From contig JBIIYJ010000083.1 of the NCBI GenBank assembly GCA_044346855.1, positions 1 through 18,051 on the forward strand: a stretch of 18,051 nucleotides of DNA, read 5' to 3'. Numbering within the stretch: the stretch's first letter is position 1; each line of letters begins with the position of its first letter. The DNA comes from CAIKKV01 sp044346855 (GTDB lineage: Bacteria > Verrucomicrobiota > Kiritimatiellia > CAIKKV01). Positions 7,269-14,154 of the stretch are shown piece after piece. The notes beneath the pieces were generated by a model. The model saw only the letters and a list, made by a program, of their open reading frames with translations, searched no databases and was not told the DNA's origin. The position numbers and the translations under genes were made by a program.

Positions 7269-7802
7269 ATGCAAAGCCTGCTCCGAAACGCCCGCCTCGC
7301 CGTGTTCCTCCTGGCCGGCTGCCTCCTGGCAGCCTCCTCCGACGGAGCCATCCACCAGGCCCTGAGCGGTCACGTCCGGCAATTCGACAATCACCGCCAT
7401 TTCGACGACCGCCCGTTCGCCAAGGACGACTTCGGCTACGGCCTCTCCTATGCGGTCGGCGACGACAAGGGCCGCTGGCAGCTCGGTTCGCTCTACACCC
7501 CGGACGCCGGGAAGGGTGACACCGAGCTCGACTACGCCCTCACCCCGTTCCTGAACCTGGTGTTCAAGGACAAGTACTTCCTGGTCGGCATGGGGATCTC
7601 CCAGACCTTCATGTCCGCCAAGGAAGGCGACGACGACTGGACCGACCTTTACTGGAACGTCCTGACCGGGCTCGAATTCCCGGTGACTAAGAGGATCTCC
7701 CTGGCCGGCTTGGCCATTTATGATTACGAGGAATGGGGGAAGTTGGGCGATTTCGCTTTCGACGATGTCGAATTCGCGGCCGTCCTCAACCTGCTGTTCT
7801 AA
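7269..7802 (+). CDS. Small exported protein, probable outer-membrane beta-barrel
   Basis: This is a 177-residue protein of unrecognised family. The N terminus is an export signal: an Arg-containing start, then AVFLLAGCLLAASS. LAGC at 15-18 fits a lipobox, but SSDGA just after also fits ordinary signal peptidase cleavage. The mature part shows alternating polar and aromatic strands (GYGLSYAVGDDKGRWQLGSLY, KYFLVGMGIS, TDLYWNVLTGLEF, ISLAGLAIYDY) and ends with a C-terminal Phe (AAVLNLLF), which is the usual pattern of a small outer-membrane barrel. I use ATG 7269 because AAAGGA lies 7 nt upstream and the signal peptide begins there; an in-frame ATG at 7230 lacks a site. It is the first gene of a unit with two trypsin-like proteins, only 18 nt ahead of the next start. 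Confidence 0.7.
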   Translation: MQSLLRNARLAVFLLAGCLLAASSDGAIHQALSGHVRQFDNHRHFDDRPFAKDDFGYGLSYAVGDDKGRWQLGSLYTPDAGKGDTELDYALTPFLNLVFKDKYFLVGMGISQTFMSAKEGDDDWTDLYWNVLTGLEFPVTKRISLAGLAIYDYEEWGKLGDFAFDDVEFAAVLNLLF

Positions 7803-7820
7803 GACCGGAGATAGCATAAC

Positions 7821-9299
7821 GTGTCATTCCGAATTGTTGCCCTGGGCGCCCTGCTGGCGGCGCTCACCGCCTGCGTGCAGGCGGCCGATTACGGCCAGTC
7901 TGTCGTCAAGATCAGCGTCACCGGACAGCGTCCGGATTTCGGCCTCCCCTGGCAGGACACCGGCTTCTCCAAATCCGGAGGCTCCGGCTTCATCATCCAG
8001 ACGGGCCGCAAACGCTGGATCCTGACCAACGCCCACGTCGTCTCCGACGCCCGCTTCATCGAGGTCGAGCGCGAGGGCGACCCCCGCCCCCGCCCCGCCC
8101 GGGTCGCCTTCGCCGGCCATGACTGCGATCTCGCCGTCCTGGAGGTGGAAGACCCCGGCTTCTGGACCGAGGCCGAGCCGCTGAAGCTCGGCACCACCCT
8201 GCCCCGGCTCGACGACCAGGTCGTCGTGGTCGGCTACCCCATGGGCGGCAACCGGCTCTCCCTGACCCGCGGCGTCGTCTCGCGCATCGACTACAGCATC
8301 TACGCCCACACGGACGTGGACGGCCACCTCGTGCTCCAGGTCGACGCCGCCATCAACCCCGGCAACAGCGGCGGCCCCGTCCTGTACAACGGGCAGATCG
8401 CGGGCGTCGCCTTCCAGGGCATCTCGCAGTCGCAGAACATCGGCTACGCCATCCCCGTCTCCGTGATCCGCCATTTCCTCGACGACATCGCGGACGGCCG
8501 CTACGACGGGTACCCCGACCTCGGCGTCGACCACCTGGAAACCCGGAACCCGGCCCTGCGCCGCCAGCTCCGCCTCCCCCCCGGGAAGTCCGGCGTCACC
8601 GTCTCCCGCGTGGACCCCCTGGGCAGCGCCTCCGGCCACCTGCTTCCCGGCGACGTGCTGCTCTCGATCGACGGCGTCCCCATCGCCGACGACGGCTCCA
8701 TCCGCATCAAGGGCGTGGCCATGGAATACGTGGAACTGCTGGAGCGCAAGCAGGCCGGCGAGCTGCTCCGCTTCGACGTCTGGCGGGACGGCTCGCTCCA
8801 GGATATCGCGTTCCCCCTCAAGCCGCCGTCACCCGCCTTCCTCTTCCGCCAGAACTACGACATCCGCCCCCGCTACGCCATCGCGGGCGGACTCGTCTTC
8901 GCCCCGCTCACCCGGGAGCTCCTCAACGGCCTCTCCAAGCAGTTCGGCAAGGCCGACACGCAGCACCTTCTCTACGACTGGACCTACGGCCGGGCCGACG
9001 CCCTCATCCGCGAACAGGACGAACGCGTCATCCTCCTGCGCCGCCTGCCCCACCCCATCAACGCCTATGCGGATTCATTCCTCTACGGGGTCGTGGCCGA
9101 CGTCAACGGCAAGTCCATCCGCAACCTCGCCGACTTCGCCGCCGCCCTGAAGGAGCCGGTCAACGGATTCCACGTGTTCCGTTTCCGGGACCGCAAGGAC
9201 GAGCTTGTGCTCGACGCCGCCGAAGCCGCCCGCACCGAACCCGACCTGCTTGCCTCCTACGGCGTCACCGCCGCCGCCTATACGGGAACCGAACCATGA
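7821..9299 (+). CDS. HtrA/Deg-type PDZ serine protease, exported
   Basis: This 492-residue protein has a signal peptide (about 1-22; LTAC at 15-18 could also be a lipobox). A trypsin-like domain follows with a complete triad: His72 in LTNAHVV, Asp103 in DCDLAVL and Ser183 in NPGNSGGPV. A PDZ domain covers about 240-330 (GVTVSRVDPLGSASGHLLPGDVLLSIDGVPI), and a second degenerate PDZ-like segment is near 415-465 (VVADVNGKSIRNLADF). The layout recalls the Deg family, including plant-type Deg proteases with a long C-terminal part. It should degrade or process misfolded envelope proteins in the periplasm. The start is GTG at 7821 with CGGAGA upstream; no ATG is better placed. The stop overlaps the next gene's start, so it is made together with its inactive paralogue. 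Confidence 0.88.
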   Translation: MSFRIVALGALLAALTACVQAADYGQSVVKISVTGQRPDFGLPWQDTGFSKSGGSGFIIQTGRKRWILTNAHVVSDARFIEVEREGDPRPRPARVAFAGHDCDLAVLEVEDPGFWTEAEPLKLGTTLPRLDDQVVVVGYPMGGNRLSLTRGVVSRIDYSIYAHTDVDGHLVLQVDAAINPGNSGGPVLYNGQIAGVAFQGISQSQNIGYAIPVSVIRHFLDDIADGRYDGYPDLGVDHLETRNPALRRQLRLPPGKSGVTVSRVDPLGSASGHLLPGDVLLSIDGVPIADDGSIRIKGVAMEYVELLERKQAGELLRFDVWRDGSLQDIAFPLKPPSPAFLFRQNYDIRPRYAIAGGLVFAPLTRELLNGLSKQFGKADTQHLLYDWTYGRADALIREQDERVILLRRLPHPINAYADSFLYGVVADVNGKSIRNLADFAAALKEPVNGFHVFRFRDRKDELVLDAAEAARTEPDLLASYGVTAAAYTGTEP

Positions 9300-10771
9300 T
9301 GAAATACCTGCTCCCCCTGCTCCTCCTCGGCCTCCTGGCCGCCGCCCCCCTTCGCGCCGCCGACCCGGCGCCCGCCGCCGTCTCGCCCCTGCGCCGCTCG
9401 CTCTACTCCCTGCGCGTCACGGCCCAGCGCTTCGACGCCGCACAGCCCTGGAAAAAGAGCAACACGGAACGGCGCACCGGCTATGCCGTCGCCGTCGGCT
9501 CCAACCGCCTGGTCACCACGGAAATGCTGGTGCGCGACGCGACGCTGGTGGAAATCTGCCCCGCCGGCAGCGCCCGGTTCTACCCCGCCGTCCTCGCCCG
9601 CGCCGACCGCGACATGAACCTGGCCCTGCTGGACGTCGCCGGCGCGAGCCTGCCCGAGCGCCCCATCCCGCTGGAACTGGCGACCCTGCCCTTCCCGGGC
9701 TCCAAGGGAACCTTCATCCAGTTCGAGGACGGCGGCATCATCCAGGAAGGCGCCGTCTCCATCCTGCGCGCCTCCATGGAAGCCCCGTCGGAGGGCGCCA
9801 CGGCCCTGCTGGCCCTGCAGTTCCTGGCCGACATCCCCCTGAACGGCCAGGGCCTCCCGATCCTGCAGGACGGCCGCCTCGCGGGCCTTTCGGTCTCCTA
9901 CGACCGCTCCAGCAAACTCGGCATGCTCTACCCCGGCCGGTCGCTCAAGCGCTTCATCGAGGAGGCGTCCAAGCCCGTCTACCAGGGCCTGCCCGTCGCC
10001 GGCCTCTCCTGGAAACCCCTGCCCTGCCCCACCAAGCGCCGCTACCTCATGGCGCCCGAGGGCGACCGCGGCGTCCAGATCATCTCCACCACCCGCGGCA
10101 CCGACGCCGCCGCCGTGTTCCAGTCCGGCGACGTCCTGCTCTCCTGGAGCGGCTACCCCATCGACCAGCAGGGGTTCTACGACGATCCCGCCCTCGGCCG
10201 CATCCCCTTCCCGGCGCTCGTCACCTCCTGCCGGCCAGGCGACTCCGTCACGGTGACCTTCTCCCGCAACGGCGTCGAAACGCAGGGCGTCGTGCGGCTC
10301 ACCGCGCGGGACTCGCTCCTCCGCCGCGCCCCGGAACGGGACCTCGGCCGCGCTCCTTATCTGGTGGAAGGCGGCCTGGTCATGCGCGACCTGTCAGGCG
10401 ACTACCTCCGCGCCACCGGCTACGAATGGATTGCCCGGGCCAACCCGCGCCTCGTGCATATCTACCTGACCCGGGGCGAGGACGAAGCCCTCAACGGGGA
10501 ACGCTTCCCCATCCTCACCACCGTGCTGCCCGACTCCATCAACGTGGGCTACCAGGATTTCCGCGACGAGATCATCGCCGCCGTCAACGGCGAACCGGTC
10601 CAGAGCCTGGCCGATATCCTGCGCATCCGCGAACGCGACGGCGCCCTCAGCCGCATCCGCCTCCTGAGCCACGAGGTGGACCTGGCCCTCGACACGGACA
10701 CCCTCAAGGACGCCAACACCCGCATTGCCTCGAATTACCGGATCCCCGCATTGGTGGTGGCGCCGCGGTAA
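9296..10771 (+). CDS. Trypsin-like PDZ protein lacking the catalytic triad (pseudoprotease)
   Basis: This 491-residue protein has a signal peptide (KYLLPLLLLGLLAAAPLRAA). Its domain order and length match the preceding protease. By direct alignment of the conserved blocks, all three catalytic residues are changed: TNAHVV becomes TTEMLV (His to Met77), CDLAVL becomes MNLALL (Asp to Asn108) and GNSGGPV becomes NGQGLPI (Ser to Gln185). A PDZ-like segment follows at about 258-335 (GVQIISTTRGTDAAAVFQSGDVLLSWSGYPI) and a second at about 420-465. It is therefore probably not a peptidase but a binding partner, regulator or scaffold for the active enzyme. The start overlaps the upstream stop in ATGATG, with either 9296 or 9299 as the true start. 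Gene duplication followed by loss of activity is the simplest origin. Confidence 0.82.
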   Translation: MMKYLLPLLLLGLLAAAPLRAADPAPAAVSPLRRSLYSLRVTAQRFDAAQPWKKSNTERRTGYAVAVGSNRLVTTEMLVRDATLVEICPAGSARFYPAVLARADRDMNLALLDVAGASLPERPIPLELATLPFPGSKGTFIQFEDGGIIQEGAVSILRASMEAPSEGATALLALQFLADIPLNGQGLPILQDGRLAGLSVSYDRSSKLGMLYPGRSLKRFIEEASKPVYQGLPVAGLSWKPLPCPTKRRYLMAPEGDRGVQIISTTRGTDAAAVFQSGDVLLSWSGYPIDQQGFYDDPALGRIPFPALVTSCRPGDSVTVTFSRNGVETQGVVRLTARDSLLRRAPERDLGRAPYLVEGGLVMRDLSGDYLRATGYEWIARANPRLVHIYLTRGEDEALNGERFPILTTVLPDSINVGYQDFRDEIIAAVNGEPVQSLADILRIRERDGALSRIRLLSHEVDLALDTDTLKDANTRIASNYRIPALVVAPR

Positions 10772-10793
10772 ACATGGGTGGTCAAAACGGGTA

Positions 10794-10820
10794 TTGACGC
10801 GTTTCTCGGGGCGCTATACG
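10794..10820 (+). promoter_or_regulatory. Candidate promoter for crcB
   Basis: TTGACG (10794-10799) and TATACG (10815-10820) lie 15 nt apart, slightly short of the optimal 17. They sit just after the end of the pseudoprotease gene, 27 nt before the crcB start. The leader is too short for a fluoride riboswitch. Confidence 0.35.
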
Positions 10821-10846
10821 GTGATCACAACACACACGAGGTAACC

Positions 10847-11248
10847 ATGCCCCACCCTCTTACAGCCTGCCTGCTGGTCGGCGCCGGCGGAATGACCGGC
10901 TCCCTGGCCCGCTACGGATTGAGCCTCGCCGCCCAGCGCCTGTCCGTCGACTGGCCCGCCGGCACCCTGGCATCCAACATCCTCGGCTGCTTCATCATCG
11001 GCCTGCTGGCCGAGGCGGCCACCCACGGCGAGACCGTCAGCCCCGAGGCCCGACTCCTCCTGGCCACCGGCTTCTGCGGCGGCTTCACCACCCTCTCCTC
11101 CCTGATGCACGAAAGCGCCCATATGCTTCGCGCGGGCGACCCCTTGTACGCGACCCTCTACCTGGCGGGAACCCTGGCCGTCTCTGGCGGAGCGTTCCTG
11201 GGGGGACTGCTCCTGGTCCGACTCCTCCAACCCAGCGCAGGTGCCTGA
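10847..11248 (+). CDS. crcB: Fluoride ion channel CrcB/FluC
   Basis: This 133-residue, four-helix membrane protein has the length and motifs of CrcB/Fluc: GGMTGSLARYGLS (14-26), GTLASNILGCFIIGLL with the conserved Asn44, and GFCGGFTT (75-82). As a dual-topology dimer it lets fluoride out of the cell. The usual TFSTF phenylalanine box after GGFTT is replaced by Leu83-Ser-Ser-Leu86, so both ion-contacting aromatic residues are leucine. That may alter or slow conduction, but the fold should be kept. The start at ATG 10847 is supported by GAGGT 5 nt upstream, and a longer frame from 10778 adds no family sequence. Only one copy is present, as expected for a homodimer. It is transcribed apart from, or as the tail of, the protease operon. 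Confidence 0.92.
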   Translation: MPHPLTACLLVGAGGMTGSLARYGLSLAAQRLSVDWPAGTLASNILGCFIIGLLAEAATHGETVSPEARLLLATGFCGGFTTLSSLMHESAHMLRAGDPLYATLYLAGTLAVSGGAFLGGLLLVRLLQPSAGA

Positions 11249-11284
11249 TGGAACCGCAAGGCGATGCCCAGCTGCTCCCCCCAA

Positions 11285-11328
11285 GGGTTCGGGGTTCGGG
11301 GTTCAGGGTTCGGGGGGCAGGGTTCGGG
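11285..11328 (+). repeat. GGGTTCR heptamer repeats (array 1)
   Basis: A short, partly degenerate array of GGGTTCG/GGGTTCA units lies between crcB and rtcB. Three or more G-runs separated by TTC give it G-quadruplex potential on the plus strand. The same unit recurs at 12862-12917 and 13927-13949. Confidence 0.8.
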
Positions 11329-11329
11329 A

Positions 11330-11400
11330 TATAGGTCCTATAGGTCCTATAGGTCCTATCCTCAGAACCGTTGCCCCAGAACCGTTGAACCGTTGAACCT
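11330..11400 (+). repeat. Period-9 and period-8 microrepeats before rtcB
   Basis: At 11330-11359 the 9-mer TATAGGTCC is repeated three times with a partial fourth; its TAGG-T-CCTA core is nearly palindromic. At about 11366-11400 the 8-mer GAACCGTT occurs two to three times with small changes. Together with the heptamer array they fill most of the crcB-rtcB gap, and no gene is seen here. Confidence 0.75.
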
Positions 11401-11414
11401 AAGGAACCCCGGCC

Positions 11415-12833
11415 ATGAACCTTGAGAAATTCGAGCGCCTGTCCGCCGTGGAATGGCGCCTTCCCGCCTCCGGCCGCATGCGCGTGCCGGGCCTGATCTA
11501 CGGCAGCGAAGGCCTTCTGGCGGAGATGGACGACAAGGTGGCCGAGCAGCTGGCCGGCGTGGCCTCGCTGCCGGGCATCGTGGAGGCGGCCTACGCCATG
11601 CCCGACGCGCATTGGGGCTACGGCTTCCCCATCGGCGGCGTGGCGGCCTTCGAGCCGGGCGACGGCGTCGTTTCGGCCGGCGGGGTCGGGTTCGACATCG
11701 CCTGCGGCGTGCGCACCCTCCACACCGGAATTGCCTACGCCGACTTCCAGCCCCTGGCGCACGCGGCGGCCGAGGCGTTCTTCCGCGCCATCCCGGCCGG
11801 CGTCGGCAGCACCGGCCGGGTGAAAATGAAGAAAGGCGACATGGACGCCATGCTTCAGGGCGGGGCGGGCTGGGCCGTCGGGCGCGGGTTCGGAAGCGCC
11901 GCGGACCTGGAGCGGCTGGAGGACGGCGGGGTGCTGGAGGAGGCCGAGCCGGGCCGGGTCTCGGAGCAGTCCCGCCGGCGGCAGGAAGAGGAAATGGGAA
12001 CACTCGGCTCCGGCAACCACTACCTGGAAATCCAGCGCGTGACGGAGGTGTTCGATGCCGGCGCGGCGGCCACCTACGGGCTGAAGCGGGACGACGTGGT
12101 GATCAGCCTGCACTGCGGCTCGCGGGGCCTTGGCCACCAGGTGGCCACCGACTACGCCCGCGTCATGCTGGCCGCGGCGGCGAAGCACGGCATCGTGCTG
12201 GCGGAGCGGGAACTGGCCTGCGCGCCCCTGAAGTCGGCCGAAGGCAGGGCGTACTGGGGCGCGATGAACGCGGCGGCCAACTGCGCGCTGGCCAACCGGC
12301 AGATCCTGACTCACCTGGTGCGCGAGACGCTGAAGCCGGTGACGGGGCAGGACGCCATGCCCCTGCTCTACGACGTGTGCCACAACCTCTGCAAGCGCGA
12401 GCGGCACGCGGTGGACGGGGCGGAGCGGACGCTGTACGTGCACCGGAAAGGCGCCACGCGCGCGCTTCCGCCGGGCCACCCCGACCTTCCGGCCTCCCTG
12501 CGGGCCGCAGGCCAGCCCGTCCTGGTGGGCGGCAGCATGGGCACCGCCTCCCACGTGCTGGCGGGGATGGGCGGCCGCGCCTGGGCCTCGGCCTGCCACG
12601 GCGCGGGGCGCCGCATGAGCCGCCACCAGGCCCTGCACACCTGGCAGGGAAAGGACGTGGTCAAGCGGCTGGAACTGAAGTCGATCCTCATCCGGAGCCA
12701 GTCGATGCGCAGCATCGCCGAGGAGGCGCCCCAGGCCTACAAGGATGTGGATGACGTGGCCCTGGCCGCTGAAACGGCCGGACTCGCCAGGCGCGTCTGC
12801 CGTCTGGAGCCGCTGGTGTGCGTGAAGGGGTGA
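11415..12833 (+). CDS. rtcB: RNA-splicing ligase RtcB
   Basis: This 472-residue protein has all the signatures of RtcB, the GTP- and Mn2+-dependent ligase that joins 2',3'-cyclic-phosphate or 3'-phosphate RNA ends to 5'-OH ends in tRNA and rRNA repair. Residues matching the metal ligands of archaeal RtcB are Asp94 and Cys97 (GFDIACGVR), His202 (GSGNH), His233 (LHCGSRGLGH) and His323 (VCHNLCKRE). The guanylylated His395 lies in CHGAGRRMSR. Other conserved blocks are PDAHWGYGFPIGG, VHRKGATRA and VGGSMGTAS. The start at ATG 11415 has AAGGA about 9 nt upstream. No archease, rtcA or rtcR gene is adjacent. Simple repeats flank it on both sides, so its expression signals are hard to read. Confidence 0.95.
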   Translation: MNLEKFERLSAVEWRLPASGRMRVPGLIYGSEGLLAEMDDKVAEQLAGVASLPGIVEAAYAMPDAHWGYGFPIGGVAAFEPGDGVVSAGGVGFDIACGVRTLHTGIAYADFQPLAHAAAEAFFRAIPAGVGSTGRVKMKKGDMDAMLQGGAGWAVGRGFGSAADLERLEDGGVLEEAEPGRVSEQSRRRQEEEMGTLGSGNHYLEIQRVTEVFDAGAAATYGLKRDDVVISLHCGSRGLGHQVATDYARVMLAAAAKHGIVLAERELACAPLKSAEGRAYWGAMNAAANCALANRQILTHLVRETLKPVTGQDAMPLLYDVCHNLCKRERHAVDGAERTLYVHRKGATRALPPGHPDLPASLRAAGQPVLVGGSMGTASHVLAGMGGRAWASACHGAGRRMSRHQALHTWQGKDVVKRLELKSILIRSQSMRSIAEEAPQAYKDVDDVALAAETAGLARRVCRLEPLVCVKG

Positions 12834-12861
12834 CGCGGGAGTGGACGGTGGACAGTGATCG

Positions 12862-12917
12862 GGGTTCGGGGTTCGGGGTTCAGGGTTCGGGGTTCAGGGT
12901 TCGGGGTTCAGGGTTCG
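12862..12917 (+). repeat. GGGTTCR heptamer repeats (array 2, eight units)
   Basis: Eight perfect tandem heptamers alternate between GGGTTCG and GGGTTCA after the first two, starting 28 nt past the rtcB stop. Eight G-runs with three-nucleotide TTC loops make it a strong G-quadruplex candidate on the plus strand, the rtcB coding strand. Confidence 0.9.
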
Positions 12918-12926
12918 TGATCGCAA

Positions 12927-12979
12927 TCGTGATCGTGATCGACCACGCACTCGCTGTACCGCTTCGATCACGATCACGA
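12927..12979. repeat. GATCGT microrepeat inverted pair
   Basis: A period-6 run (TCGTGATCGTGATCG, 12927-12941) is perfectly complementary over 15 nt to CGATCACGATCACGA (12965-12979), with a 23-nt loop. No T-run follows, so it is not a classical terminator. Confidence 0.8.
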
Positions 12980-13033
12980 CTACGATTACGACAAGTGTCA
13001 AATCGACGTGACCGGGTTCGCAACAGGCGCTTA

Positions 13034-13130
13034 CGGCGGGGGACCGCCGACTCCATGAACGTAATTCACGGGCGTCTCAAGGAATCCGACTCGCGCGCCG
13101 CCCGGGGCCGCTTCGGCCAGTGCGCGCGAG
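13034..13130. repeat. Cluster of short hairpins
   Basis: One hairpin pairs CGGCGG (13034-13039) with CCGCCG (13044-13049). A second has a 9-bp stem CTCGCGCGC/GCGCGCGAG (13090-13098 with 13122-13130) enclosing a smaller hairpin GGCCG-CTT-CGGCC (13106-13118). They lie directly before the long palindrome at 13140 and may be part of the same element. No open frame here looks like a gene. Confidence 0.6.
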
Positions 13131-13139
13131 GGCAAGTCA

Positions 13140-13295
13140 GTTGCGGCGTTTCGATCAGCGGAAACGGCCGAGGTGATTTCGCGGCTCAGCCGGGCTTTGG
13201 CTGGGTGAACTGGCCTTCCGGGCCGTGAAACCCAAGCCAAAGCCCGGATCAGCCCGAAAGCGCCCGGCCGTTAACGCCGATCGAAACGCCGCAAC
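13140..13295. repeat. 156-nt near-palindrome (long hairpin element)
   Basis: Outer arms 13140-13169 and 13266-13295 match as inverted repeats at 27 of 30 positions. Inner arms 13190-13202 and 13235-13247 are perfect over 13 nt, and the tip is GGCC-TTCCG-GGCC (13212-13224). The stretches between also pair with small gaps, so the whole segment can fold into one long hairpin. Both strands show an ADRNAAT reading in the arms, a by-product of the symmetry. It ends 39 nt beyond the stop of the convergent small secreted protein gene. Confidence 0.8.
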
Positions 13296-13334
13296 GGCAC
13301 CTCGTAACCGCCATCATGCACCCCACCCACCCCA

Positions 13335-13808
13335 TCAGGGCGCAGTGCCGTCCAAAACGGTGTCGAAAAAGCGGAGCAGGGCTTTGAACGATTCGGGATT
13401 CTGCGCCTCGCGCGCCAGTTTTTCCCGGCGGGACGAAACGGCCACCAGCCCGATGTCGGTCACGGCGATCGTCGCCTTGGCCTTGTAGAGCGGGTAGCAG
13501 GAGTTGAGCGTGTAGTCCTGGCCGTTCCACTGCACGGCAATGGAGACGTAGCCCCCGTCCGGCGGCACGTCCCACCAGGTGCGTTCATTATTTAAAAGAG
13601 GGACAATCTCCTGGAAGCCGGAAAGCAGGGCGGCGGCGTTGGTGCCCTTGAGCTCGACCAGGGGCGTCTTCTCCCGCGCCAGGGGCTTCCCGTCCTGGCC
13701 GACCGGGGGCGGCCCGCCCTGGACCTTGACGGCGGTGATGCTGTCCTCGGCGACGGCGGAAAGAAAGGCCAGGAGGATGATCCCGGCCGCGGTGCTGAAC
13801 GATGTCAT
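13335..13808 (-). CDS. Small secreted hypothetical protein (157 aa)
   Basis: This 157-residue protein has a clear signal peptide (MTSFSTAAGIILLAFLSAVA, cleavage likely before EDS). The mature part starts TAVKVQGGPPPVGQDGKPL and continues with a mixed fold (TPLVELKGTNAAALLSGFQ, GGYVSIAVQWNGQDYTLNSCYPLYKAKATIAVTDIGLVAVSS) and a C-terminal helix (SFKALLRFFDTVL). I do not recognise the family. The VSIAVQWNGQDYTLNSCYPL segment looks like part of a small beta-sandwich or barrel domain. I chose the ATG at 13808 because GGGAGG lies 5 nt upstream and the signal peptide starts there; a longer frame from 13835 would bury it. It stands alone, flanked on both sides by repeat-rich DNA, and is probably periplasmic. 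Confidence 0.7.
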   Translation of the reverse strand: MTSFSTAAGIILLAFLSAVAEDSITAVKVQGGPPPVGQDGKPLAREKTPLVELKGTNAAALLSGFQEIVPLLNNERTWWDVPPDGGYVSIAVQWNGQDYTLNSCYPLYKAKATIAVTDIGLVAVSSRREKLAREAQNPESFKALLRFFDTVLDGTAP

Positions 13809-14154
13809 GGCGCCTCCCGTGTCAGCTGGCTGCAAAGCATGGCTAACGGCGTCACTTTACGCCTCCCCCGGCAATCCGTAAAGCACGGAATCAGGGGGCA
13901 GTGATCGGTGGAGGAAGGATGAAGGAGGGTTCAGGGTTCGGGGTTCAGGAGAAGAAGCGATCTGTGGTCATGTGAGCCCGGTGCCCCACCGGGCGTCTGG
14001 CAAAATAGTGTATTGGCGTTAAACGAAAAACGATTCAAGCGCCATCTTCCCACCAACGAACGAAGGCGGGGGTGTGCGGGCGGGACGCGCAGAAGCCGGG
14101 CACAACTATTCACAATTCACTATTCACGATCCGCTATCAGCTATCCGCTATTCT
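13809..14154. other. Gene-free stretch with short repeats
   Basis: No convincing gene is seen. It holds three GGGTTCR units (13927-13949), an 8-bp hairpin GCCCGGTG-CCC-CACCGGGC (13976-13994) and degenerate CTATTCAC-like repeats at about 14105-14151, just beyond the stop of nagB. No U-rich terminator for nagB was found. Confidence 0.6.
13927..13949 (+). repeat. GGGTTCR heptamer repeats (array 3)
   Basis: Three units of the same GGGTTCA/GGGTTCG heptamer found on both sides of rtcB appear here, in the same orientation relative to the plus strand. Confidence 0.8.

Noticed and set aside
10800..10846. Fluoride riboswitch upstream of crcB
   Set aside because: The leader is only about 20-25 nt after the likely start, and the conserved crcB-motif pairing elements are not present beyond a chance GGTGAT.
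12862..12917. CRISPR array
   Set aside because: The heptamers are contiguous with no spacers and there are no cas genes; the other repeats in the window occur only in two copies.
12818..13240. Small genes inside the repeat-rich region after rtcB
   Set aside because: The frames read through heptamers and palindromes on both strands and have no convincing start signals.
13140..13295. Integron attC site
   Set aside because: The ends read GTTGCGG...CCGCAAC, opposite to the RYYYAAC...GTTRRRY core sites, and no integrase or cassette gene is nearby.
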